Assembly: GCA_964559835.1 (NCBI GenBank)
Contig: CAZLJE010000031.1
Span: 1 to 56,599, forward strand
DNA from: DAISJI01 sp964559835
GTDB lineage: Bacteria; Acidobacteriota; Terriglobia; Terriglobales; Acidobacteriaceae
Length of the DNA stretch: 56,599 bases
Reading direction: 5' to 3'
Numbering within the stretch: the stretch's first letter is position 1; every line of letters begins with the position of its first letter. Positions 8,551 through 16,193 of this stretch are shown piece after piece. The notes below the pieces were generated by a model. That model was given only the letters and a program-made list of their open reading frames with translations, ran no database searches and was not told the origin of the DNA. The translations under genes were made by a program, and so were the position numbers.

Positions 8551-8563
8551 GGGTTTTGGTTTC

Positions 8564-10135
8564 ATGAGCACGACGACGACTAAAGTCGAACTCGAGCGCA
8601 ACGCGGCGGGGCGGATGGTGCCGACGTATGTCAACGGGCGCGAGCAGCGTCCGTACTCCGGGCTGAACGAGCCGGCGCCGACGGGACATAAAGCTGCGCC
8701 GCCGATCCGTTCGTCTTCGCAGTATCCGTTGAGCGGCGACAAGCGCGTGGCGGACCTGGCGACGGCGCTGAAGAAATGCGGGCTGCGGGATGGGATGACG
8801 ATCTCGTCGCATCATCACCTGCGCGATGGTGACCGCGTTGCTCTTACCGCTTTGCAGACTGCGGCGTCGCTCGGCGTAAGGGACCTGATGTGGTTTCCGA
8901 GCGCGTCGTTTCCTGCGCACGCGCCGGTGATCGACCTGATGAAATCCGGCGCCGTGCATCACATCGAAGGTTCGATGAACGGGCCGTTGGGCGACTACTG
9001 CTCGCAGGGCAAGATGCGCGGAACGGGTGTGTTGCGTTCGCACGGCGGACGCTGGCAGGCCATCCAGGATGGCGAGGTGCACATCGACATCGCGGTCATC
9101 GCCGCGCCGACCGCGGATCCGTTCGGCAATGCCAACGGTTCGAACGGACCGTCCGCATGCGGATCCCTGGGATTCGCGCTCGCAGATTCGATGTACGCCG
9201 ACCATGTGATCGTCGTCACCGATAACCTGGTCGCGTTCCCGTGCGTACCGTGGCAGATCCAGGGCAACAACGTGGATTACGTGGTGGAGGTCCCGAGCAT
9301 CGGCGACCCGGCGAAGATCGTCAGCGGGACAACGCAGATCACGCGCTCGCCCGACCGTTTGCTGATCGCGCAGTACGTGGCGCAGTTCGTGCGCGACGCC
9401 GGCATTATGCGCCCCGGTTTCTCGTTCCAGGCGGGCGCGGGCGGGATCGCGCTGGCGTTCGTCGATTACCTGCGGCGTTACATGCGTGAAGCCGGCGTGA
9501 AGGCGCGCTTCGTCCGCGGGGGTTCGACGAAGTATCTGGTCGATCTGCTGAATGAGGGACTCACCGATTACATCCTCGACGGGCAGACTTTCGATCTGGA
9601 CGCCGTGCGCTCGATCGCCAACGATCCGCGGCATATCCCGACGTCGCCATTCACGTCGTACAACTTTCACGGCAAAGGGTTCTTCAACTCGCTGGTGGAT
9701 GTGTGCGTGCTTGGCGCGACAGAAGTGGACGTCAACTTCAACGCGAACGTCGTCACCCATTCCGACGGTCGCCTGCTGCACGGGATCGGGGGATGGCAAA
9801 ACTGTCTGTTCGCCGGATGCACCATTCTCGCGGTGCCGTCGTTCCGCGACCGCATTCCGGTCATCGTGGACGAAGTCACGACGCTGACCGGCCCGGGCGA
9901 ACTGGTAGACGTGATCGTGACCGAGCGCGGCATTGCGATCAATCCGCGACGAACAGACCTGTTAAAGGCCGTTCAAGGCTCGCGACTGCCGATCCGCCCG
10001 ATCCAGGACATTCAGCGCGAGGTGGAGCGGATCTGCGGCGGTAAACCGCAGAAGGCGCGACTAACGCAGAAGCCGGTGGCGGTGGTGAAGTGGGTGGATG
10101 GAAGCGTCATCGATACGGTGTGGGGGATCGAATAA
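8564..10135 (+). CDS. citF: Citrate lyase alpha subunit (citrate CoA-transferase), CitF
   Basis: At 523 residues this is close to the usual CitF length of about 510. CitF exchanges the acetyl group on the acyl carrier subunit for the tricarboxylate, so that CitE can cleave it. Recognisable blocks are RDGMTISSHHHLRDGD near 85, SMNGPLGDYCSQGKMRG near 140, ADPFGNANGSNGPSACGS near 190, IVSGTTQITRSP near 255 and the RGIAINPRRTDL segment near 465. The start at 8564 (MSTTTT) is chosen because the frame further upstream runs through repeat sequence and the citDE gene. It is the last gene of the tricarboxylate cluster. Without knowing the substrate of its partners it could act on citrate or a homologue such as citramalate. 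Confidence 0.88.
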   Translation: MSTTTTKVELERNAAGRMVPTYVNGREQRPYSGLNEPAPTGHKAAPPIRSSSQYPLSGDKRVADLATALKKCGLRDGMTISSHHHLRDGDRVALTALQTAASLGVRDLMWFPSASFPAHAPVIDLMKSGAVHHIEGSMNGPLGDYCSQGKMRGTGVLRSHGGRWQAIQDGEVHIDIAVIAAPTADPFGNANGSNGPSACGSLGFALADSMYADHVIVVTDNLVAFPCVPWQIQGNNVDYVVEVPSIGDPAKIVSGTTQITRSPDRLLIAQYVAQFVRDAGIMRPGFSFQAGAGGIALAFVDYLRRYMREAGVKARFVRGGSTKYLVDLLNEGLTDYILDGQTFDLDAVRSIANDPRHIPTSPFTSYNFHGKGFFNSLVDVCVLGATEVDVNFNANVVTHSDGRLLHGIGGWQNCLFAGCTILAVPSFRDRIPVIVDEVTTLTGPGELVDVIVTERGIAINPRRTDLLKAVQGSRLPIRPIQDIQREVERICGGKPQKARLTQKPVAVVKWVDGSVIDTVWGIE

Positions 10136-10223
10136 TTGGTGATTTCGCGATTGGTGATTGGTGATTGAAAACCAACATCGCAGCGCGTTCGATCAATCAT
10201 TAATCACAAATCACTCAATCACA
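10136..10223. repeat. Inverted repeat of GTGATTG words at a convergent junction
   Basis: The left arm (10136-10168) repeats GATTGGT-like words at 7-bp spacing directly after the citF stop. The right arm (10191-10223) carries AATCATTAATCACAAATCAC and related complements. It lies between citF and the 3' end of a TonB receptor gene. Confidence 0.8.
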
Positions 10224-10227
10224 CATG

Positions 10228-10257
10228 AAAAAACAGGGCCGGCAATGCTGCCGGCCC
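10228..10257 (-). terminator. Intrinsic terminator of the first TonB receptor gene
   Basis: Read leftwards, a 9-bp stem GGGCCGGCA / TGCCGGCCC with a 4-nt loop is followed by a T run (complement of AAAAAA at 10228-10233). It lies 20 nt past the receptor stop. Confidence 0.85.
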
Positions 10258-10277
10258 GAAGTGATTTGTAGATTGGG

Positions 10278-13200
10278 TTAGAAGGTGAATTTCAACTTGA
10301 AGCGGAAGCTGCGCGGGTTCTGCCACAGGTACGGCTGCCCGTACATGCTATCCAGAACGATCGGCCGCGTAGTCGAATTCGCCTGTGTAATGTAGTTGTA
10401 CCCGCCGACGATCATAGAGGCATAATCGCCGCCGGCCGGTTTGATATACGAGTTGCCCGACGAAGCGACGAGGTTGCCGTTGACGTCGACCGCGCTGTGC
10501 TGATTGAAGAGGTTAAAGATGTTGGCCTCGAACCCGGCCATGAGCCGCTCGTTGTTCTTCGAGACGTGCATCTGGTGAACCAGGCTGAAGTCGGTCTGGC
10601 TGAAACTCGGCGTGCGTCTTTCTCTCACACCGTTAAGGACCCAGTTACCGCTCGCGTCGCGGGTGATGTCGGCCCACTTGCCGCGGTTCTCCACGAACAC
10701 GGGCGCGCCCCAAACGCTCATGTAGCTGGTCAGCGGGGTTCCGGAGTACCACTGCTGGAACCCCCCGATCATGGTTTCCATCTGCCACCATTTCAACTTG
10801 TAATATCCGTACGCTTTGAACGTGTGCGGACGATCGGTTGAAAGCGGGCCGTCGATGACTTTGCCGGCCGGATTAAATTGCATAAACGGCTCGTCGAAGG
10901 CACGGTCGGAGTTGGCGCCGTTGCGGCCGCCGGTCCGGTTGGAGTCGCTCTGGTCAGTGGCGGTGAGGCCAGAATAGTTCCCGTAATACCGGCTGTAGGT
11001 GTAAGACAGCGAACCGAACCACTTGCCGGTGCCGCGGTAGGTCAGGCGAGTTTCCAGGCCGTCGTATCTGCGGTTGGCTTTGGGCATCGGTGGGCAACCG
11101 GGGCACACAGAAGTCGGGAGAACCGAATCGGCGTGATAACCCGGATTGACGATATAGTACTGCTCGCCGTCGGGTGTGAGCACGCCGGCGTCTTCAATCG
11201 TGCGATCCAGGCGCTTGCGCGAGTAACGCACTTCCAAGCCCAGGGTCGGTTTCAGTGCGATGTCGGTCCCAAGGACCATCTCATGCTGTTTCATCGGATC
11301 CAGGTTCGGATCGATGTCGCCGGTCATGCCGAAGGTGCCGGGCGAGTTGGGATCGTTCGAAGGCATGCGATAGTCGTAGTTTTCGATGAAACGCATGGCC
11401 GGGAAAGAGCCAACGGCTTTCGCCGAGCCACCACCGAGAGGACAGTAGTGACCCGCCGCGTCCAGCGTCGGGACGATTTTGGTGAAGTCCGGGTCGTCCA
11501 GCGCGTAGGCGCAGTCATGCCAGTAGTCGCCGCCGAAGGAACCGCGAGCCAACTGCAGGTTCATGACCTGGTAGAAGTAACCGAAGCTGCCGTACACCTT
11601 GACCTTGCCGTTGTTCAACACGTCCCAGGCAGCGCCCAAGCGAGGAGCAACTTTCTGCGTCCAGTCGAAGCTGATCCCCTTATTTGCCGCCACGTACGAA
11701 GGGATGCTCTCTTTTTCAAAGCGCACACCGGCATTGATGGTCAAACCATGCCCCAGTGTCCATGCGTCCTGCGCATAGATTCCATGGTTCCAGCCCGACA
11801 CTTTGCCGGTTGTAACGACGTCGCGCAGATTGACGGTGCCGAAGAGCCCCTGGCAGCCCGTTGCGCTCTCGAAGTCGGCCACAGTCTTCCCAGGGTGTGC
11901 CGCTAACCAGCCGGCGCTGTAGTTGGTTACGTTCTGCGCAATAATGGTCGCGCAGTTCGTGTCGCCAACCGAAGAAGCTGTCGTGTATGGCAAGCCGTAC
12001 GCAACATAGACATCGGCAGTGTTGTAACCCTGGAAGGTATCGTTGGAGTTCTTGTTGAACCCGTAACCGACTTTAATGTTGTGAGTTCCCGCGAACTTCT
12101 TGAAGTAGGCCAAGTCCTGGTTGAAGCTGTAGCGCTTCAACTTGTCAAATGCGACTGACGAGTTGGCGCCAATGTTCGACCACGCGGTACCGTGGTAAAA
12201 CGACGCAGGCAGTGTGGCGGTGCCGTCCAAGCCGACAAAGCTTGCGTTAGCCTTGGTGGCGGAGCCCGCGGAGTAGGGATAGCTGCTGTTGCGATATATG
12301 TACTGAATGCCAACCGGAAGGCCACGATCCTGGTAATCCGTATAGAAGTAACCGAATCGAGTTGTGGCCACAAGGTTGGTATTGATGGTGATATCGGCGC
12401 CCACTCCGTAAATGACGTTCGGGGCGGTGTAGCCGATACCGTTGTTGTAGTTGTCGGGGTTGTTGCCGGCAGAGGTGTTGACTTGCCCGTACGCGCTATC
12501 GACCCCGGGCAGGGAGGTGCCGGTTCCCTTCTCGTACCCATACTGCCAGGAACCGAACAGGCGGATCTTCTGCGTGGGCAGGACATCCACCCGGTTCAGG
12601 GCGTAATAGGTATTGATATTCTCGTGGAAGGTGCGCGGCCCAGGAACCGGCGAAGAACTATTGAAGTTCACCGTGCGCTGCAGTTGCGCAACGCGCGGTT
12701 CGAAGCTGCTGAATAACCACAGGCGGTCCTTCAGCAGGTAGCCGCCAATCTCGTATCCCGGCTGGACTATGCGGTAGTGGTCCTTCTTGGGCTGGTAGAA
12801 CTCGGCTGCCTGGTCCACGCGAGTCGTGGTATTGGCAGAAGTAGAGGGATTGTCTCTCAACGTCTTATTCGGTGCAGCGTCAAAGGCGTCGCCGCTGTAG
12901 TAAGTGAACACGCTTCCGTGCCACTCGTTGGAGCCGCGCTTCTGCACGACGTTGACCACGCCACCGAGCGCGCCACCGTGTTCCGCTTCAAAGCCGCTGC
13001 TCTTGACGTTGACTTCCTGGATGAACTCCATGGGCACATTGGCTGACGATGCACCGTCAAACGCCGAGGCAGTCTCCATTCCTTCTACCAGATAGGAGCT
13101 CTCGGTATTGCTGGCGCCGTTGACCTGATAGCCATTTCCCTGGTTGGTACCTTGGTGATTACTGAACCCTGGTGTGATCGCGTTCCCACCCGTGGGCGCC

Positions 13201-13718
13201 TGGAGGGGCTCATTGCGGGCGCCAGGAGCGAATTGGATCACCGACTGGAAGGAAAGGCCTTTTGGGATGTCCTGGATGACGTCCTGAGAAAGGACGGTTT
13301 GTACCTTGCTCTGGGTCACGTCCACGATGGGCGCGGCGCCGGAGACCTCAACTGTTTCCGAAGTGCTGCCAACCTGCAGGGTAACGTCCATCGTGGGCAG
13401 GCGGCCCGCCGAGAGGGGAATATTCTCCTGCTTGATGGTGCGGAAATTCGGGGCGCCGGCGGTGAGCGTGTACGTCCCCGGGGGAAGGTTGGCGAAGCGG
13501 TAGTAGCCGCTCGCATCGGTAACGAGTGTTTTCTTGCCGATCAGGGCGGGGCTGGTGACTTCAACGGTCGCGTTCGCAACGACCGCGCCGCTGGAATCTT
13601 TTACCGTGCCTTGCAACCCGGCTGTCGTTTCCTGCCCGAATACGGCGGGAGCAACGAGGCCGGCGATCAGCAATATAACGAGCGGCAGGATCAGCCGCTT
13701 TATAGAAGATGAGTTCAT
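10278..13718 (-). CDS. TonB-dependent receptor, Oar-like
   Basis: The 1146-residue product is an outer-membrane receptor. It has a signal peptide (MNSSSIKRLILPLVILLIAG, cleaved near VFGQ) and a carboxypeptidase-regulatory-like domain (about 32-110, AGLQGTVKDSSGAVVANATV). A plug domain follows with SSYLVEGMETASAF and VQKRGSNEWHGSVF, then a long beta barrel ending in the C-terminal phenylalanine KLKFTF. Such receptors take up large ligands, often glycans, in Acidobacteriota and Bacteroidota. Its position beside an alpha-mannosidase, a sugar symporter and a sugar kinase suggests an oligosaccharide ligand. The start at 13718 has AGGAGG just upstream and gives a proper signal peptide. The in-frame ATG at 13742 does not. 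Confidence 0.88.
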   Translation of the reverse strand: MNSSSIKRLILPLVILLIAGLVAPAVFGQETTAGLQGTVKDSSGAVVANATVEVTSPALIGKKTLVTDASGYYRFANLPPGTYTLTAGAPNFRTIKQENIPLSAGRLPTMDVTLQVGSTSETVEVSGAAPIVDVTQSKVQTVLSQDVIQDIPKGLSFQSVIQFAPGARNEPLQAPTGGNAITPGFSNHQGTNQGNGYQVNGASNTESSYLVEGMETASAFDGASSANVPMEFIQEVNVKSSGFEAEHGGALGGVVNVVQKRGSNEWHGSVFTYYSGDAFDAAPNKTLRDNPSTSANTTTRVDQAAEFYQPKKDHYRIVQPGYEIGGYLLKDRLWLFSSFEPRVAQLQRTVNFNSSSPVPGPRTFHENINTYYALNRVDVLPTQKIRLFGSWQYGYEKGTGTSLPGVDSAYGQVNTSAGNNPDNYNNGIGYTAPNVIYGVGADITINTNLVATTRFGYFYTDYQDRGLPVGIQYIYRNSSYPYSAGSATKANASFVGLDGTATLPASFYHGTAWSNIGANSSVAFDKLKRYSFNQDLAYFKKFAGTHNIKVGYGFNKNSNDTFQGYNTADVYVAYGLPYTTASSVGDTNCATIIAQNVTNYSAGWLAAHPGKTVADFESATGCQGLFGTVNLRDVVTTGKVSGWNHGIYAQDAWTLGHGLTINAGVRFEKESIPSYVAANKGISFDWTQKVAPRLGAAWDVLNNGKVKVYGSFGYFYQVMNLQLARGSFGGDYWHDCAYALDDPDFTKIVPTLDAAGHYCPLGGGSAKAVGSFPAMRFIENYDYRMPSNDPNSPGTFGMTGDIDPNLDPMKQHEMVLGTDIALKPTLGLEVRYSRKRLDRTIEDAGVLTPDGEQYYIVNPGYHADSVLPTSVCPGCPPMPKANRRYDGLETRLTYRGTGKWFGSLSYTYSRYYGNYSGLTATDQSDSNRTGGRNGANSDRAFDEPFMQFNPAGKVIDGPLSTDRPHTFKAYGYYKLKWWQMETMIGGFQQWYSGTPLTSYMSVWGAPVFVENRGKWADITRDASGNWVLNGVRERRTPSFSQTDFSLVHQMHVSKNNERLMAGFEANIFNLFNQHSAVDVNGNLVASSGNSYIKPAGGDYASMIVGGYNYITQANSTTRPIVLDSMYGQPYLWQNPRSFRFKLKFTF

Positions 13719-13853
13719 ACGCCTCCTTGGAATATCAGCCACATGAGTAAGGCCGTAGATCTTTGTGTCGACTCAGAATTGAGAACAACCAGAACTGCCG
13801 ATTGCGGGAAACCAGCAAACGACGGTGCACGCTACAGGCCAGAAAAGGGGCGC

Positions 13854-13868
13854 TTCCCGTAACGGGAA
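13854..13868. promoter_or_regulatory. Candidate operator palindrome upstream of TonB receptor 1
   Basis: TTCCCG-TAA-CGGGAA is a perfect 6-3-6 inverted repeat 136 nt upstream of the receptor start. The other two TonB receptor genes have palindromes of similar geometry but different sequence. Function is inferred only from position. Confidence 0.4.
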
Positions 13869-14037
13869 TGGCCATGAAATGAATTGGTTGCGGGGAGCGT
13901 GAAAAGAATCAGTATGGATTCACGTAACGCGAGGTTTAGGAGCTACGGGATTGCATAAGAGAGTTGGAGGTCATCAATTCTAACTCTGGGGATAGTCTAT
14001 TTGTGCATCTGGAGAGCTATCGGTGGAGAAGTGTCGG

Positions 14038-14070
14038 TTCACACGAAGGACACGAAGTGCACACGAAGGA
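14038..14070. repeat. ACACGAAGG-word repeat
   Basis: ACACGAAGGA, CACGAAG and ACACGAAGGA occur in tandem. The same word occurs at 19682-19715, and as its complement at 20844-20876 (TTCGTGT, CTTCGTG). Confidence 0.6.
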
Positions 14071-14095
14071 GATCAAGCTCATTGTGACAGACGCC

Positions 14096-14209
14096 ACGCC
14101 GATGTTCCGTGATGGTGACAACGCGACGCCCGCGTTATGCGCGGCCGGCGGGACGCCGATGTTCCGTGCTGTTTGGCAGGCGAGACGCCCGCGTTACGCG
14201 CGACCGGCG
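14096..14209. repeat. Direct repeat pair of about 55 bp
   Basis: Two copies begin ACGCCGATGTTCCGTG (14096 and 14153) and end GACGCCCGCGTTA(T/C)GCGCG with CCGGCG, with unrelated centres. The second copy covers the stop codon of the small membrane protein gene at 14194. The GGCGAGACGCCC word also occurs at 19738-19749. Confidence 0.75.
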
Positions 14210-14421
14210 CGAATCGCCGCGATGACCATGAACAGGCCGAAGGCCAGCATGACCAGTCCCCACCAGAGATTGAGGTTGATGAGTTCGGTGGTGGAGCCGT
14301 CGAGCGGGCGGTACTGCGTGCGCGCGGAGGAGACCAGGCCGTAGATGGCGACCAGCACGCCCATCACGGTGAACAGCAGCCCGATCGGCCAGCGGATGTC
14401 GAGTTCGTTTGGAGAGCTCAT
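14194..14421 (-). CDS. Small two-helix membrane protein coupled to the symporter
   Basis: This 75-residue product starts MSSPNELDIRWPIGL and has two hydrophobic helices, IGLLFTVMGVLVAIYGLV and LWWGLVMLAFGLFMVIAAI. Its ATG overlaps the symporter stop in an ATGA arrangement (14418-14421), so the two are translationally coupled and probably made in fixed ratio. It could be a small accessory subunit of the sodium:solute symporter, as is known for some members of that superfamily, but I do not recognise a named family. An in-frame ATG 12 nt upstream is less likely because it would extend the overlap. The last codons and stop lie inside a direct repeat copy. Confidence 0.65.
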   Translation of the reverse strand: MSSPNELDIRWPIGLLFTVMGVLVAIYGLVSSARTQYRPLDGSTTELINLNLWWGLVMLAFGLFMVIAAIRAGRA

Positions 14422-16070
14422 CGGTAGATCCAATTCAGGATGATGGTGAGGGCGCCGACGATGACGGCCAGTGTCGCGGGACGGCGCAGCAATGAAAGAT
14501 GACCGTACTTCGGCTTGTCAGTCAGCGAGTACACGAGGCCGCGGAGTTCGCCCTCGGGACGCGGTCGGGTGACGAGACTGATGAGGATGGTCAGGACGAA
14601 GCAACTCGTCCAGGCGAAGATCGCTCCCCAAAAGTTCTGCGCCATGTCGCTCGGGTAATGGTGCACGACGGTGAGCCATCCGCCCTTGATGCCCGGGACG
14701 TTGTTCGCCGCGATGGTGAGGCCGTGGTGCGTGGCGGCGCCGAGGGTTCCGCCGAGGAGTCCGAAGAAGGCGCCGTGGCCGGTCGAGCGCTTCCAGAACA
14801 TGCCGAGCAGGAAGGTCGCGAACAGCGGCGCGTTGACGAACGAGAAGATGAGTTGCAGATAGTCCATCACGTTCTCGAAGCGCATGGCGACGTAGGCCGC
14901 GCCAACGCTGACGAAAATACCCACCACGGTCGCCCAGCGGCCCATGTTGAGGTAGTGCTCGTCGGACTGGTTCGGCTTGATGTAGGACTGGTAGAGGTCG
15001 TAGGTCCAGACGGTGTTAAACGCGGTCACGTTTCCCGCCATGCCGGACATGAAGCTGGCGAGCAGTGCGGTCAGGCCGACGCCGAGCATGCCCGCCGGGT
15101 AGTAGCGCGCGAGAAGAAGCGGCAGGGCCAGATTGTAGTTCATCTCGCCGCCGGTGAGCCATGCGCCGCGCGGAAAGATGGCAAGCGCCGCCATGCCGGG
15201 CACGATGATCAGGAACGGGATGAACATCTTCGGGATGGCGCCGATCAGGGGCGTGCGCTGCGCGGCGACCATGTCCTTGGCGGCCATCGCGCGCTGAACG
15301 ACGAGGAAGTCGGTGCACCAGTAGCCGAACGACAGAACGAAGCCGAGGCCCATCAACATCCCGAACCACTCGATGCCCATCGGATTATTCTGGGCGTTGC
15401 CGAGGCCCTTCCAGATGTGGACGAACCCAGGGGGCAGGCGCGTCGCCATGCCGGACCATCCGCCCGCTTCTTTGATGCTGAGGATTGCGAGCGGCAAGAT
15501 GCCGATGACGATCAGGAAGAATTGCAGGACCTCGTTGTAGATGGACGAGGTCAGGCCGCCGAGCGCGGTGTAGGCGAGCACCACCAGCGCGGAGAGGATG
15601 ATGGTGGCGTGCATCGACCATCCCAGCATCAGCTTGAACACCAGGGCCATGGCGTACATGTTGATGCCGCTGGCGAGGATGGTCATGAAGGCGAAGCTGA
15701 TGGCGTTGAGCGCGCGCGTTTTCTCGTCGAAGCGGAGGCGCAGGTACTCGGGGACGCTGCGGGCGCGGCTGCCGTAGTAGAACGGCATCATGAAGAGGCC
15801 GACGAAGATCATCGCCGGGATGGCGCCGACCCAGTAGAAATGCGAGGTCAGCATGCCGTACTTGGCGCCGCTGGCGGCCATGCCCATCAGCTCGAGCGCT
15901 CCCAGGTTGGCGGAAATGAATGCCAGGCCCGTGATCCACGCCGGAATGCGGCGTCCGGAGAGGAAGAAGTCGGTGCTGGTGCGCATGTAGCGCTTCAGCG
16001 CCACGCCGACGCCAAGTACAAAGGCCGAATAGACAGCAATGACGAGGTAGTCGATCCAGTGAAGGGTCAT
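14418..16070 (-). CDS. Sodium:solute symporter family protein, SGLT-like
   Basis: The 550-residue product has about 14 predicted membrane helices with the SSS family layout. The first helix is WIDYLVIAVYSAFVLGVGVAL, followed by STDFFLSGRRIPAWITGLAF. The region ALGGLTSSIYNEVLQFFLIV near 190 is the family signature. GALELMGMAASGAKYGM matches the sugar (SGLT) branch. Sodium-coupled uptake of a monosaccharide across the inner membrane is the likely role. The upstream gene in the same direction encodes a secreted alpha-mannosidase, so mannose or a related sugar is a reasonable substrate. A heptamer array abuts the start, and no clear ribosome site is visible. Confidence 0.85.
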   Translation of the reverse strand: MTLHWIDYLVIAVYSAFVLGVGVALKRYMRTSTDFFLSGRRIPAWITGLAFISANLGALELMGMAASGAKYGMLTSHFYWVGAIPAMIFVGLFMMPFYYGSRARSVPEYLRLRFDEKTRALNAISFAFMTILASGINMYAMALVFKLMLGWSMHATIILSALVVLAYTALGGLTSSIYNEVLQFFLIVIGILPLAILSIKEAGGWSGMATRLPPGFVHIWKGLGNAQNNPMGIEWFGMLMGLGFVLSFGYWCTDFLVVQRAMAAKDMVAAQRTPLIGAIPKMFIPFLIIVPGMAALAIFPRGAWLTGGEMNYNLALPLLLARYYPAGMLGVGLTALLASFMSGMAGNVTAFNTVWTYDLYQSYIKPNQSDEHYLNMGRWATVVGIFVSVGAAYVAMRFENVMDYLQLIFSFVNAPLFATFLLGMFWKRSTGHGAFFGLLGGTLGAATHHGLTIAANNVPGIKGGWLTVVHHYPSDMAQNFWGAIFAWTSCFVLTILISLVTRPRPEGELRGLVYSLTDKPKYGHLSLLRRPATLAVIVGALTIILNWIYR

Positions 16071-16079
16071 GAAAGACAG

Positions 16080-16135
<56 letters not shown>

Positions 16136-16167
16136 CGCCGTCAAAAGGGCGACAGTATATCAATGGT

Positions 16168-16187
16168 CAGTAATTGTTCCGTTACTG
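16168..16187. terminator. Weak hairpin after the alpha-mannosidase gene
   Basis: CAGTAA and TTACTG form 6-bp arms with an 8-nt loop, 7 nt past the mannosidase stop. There is no clear T run, so termination here is uncertain. Confidence 0.3.
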
Positions 16188-16193
16188 CGAATG

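Larger units (their letters stand above)
13719..14193. other. Intergenic region upstream of TonB receptor 1
   Basis: This 475-bp region has no convincing gene. It holds a candidate operator (13854-13868), an ACACGAAGG-word repeat (14038-14070) and the start of a 55-bp direct repeat pair (14096-14209). Confidence 0.7.
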
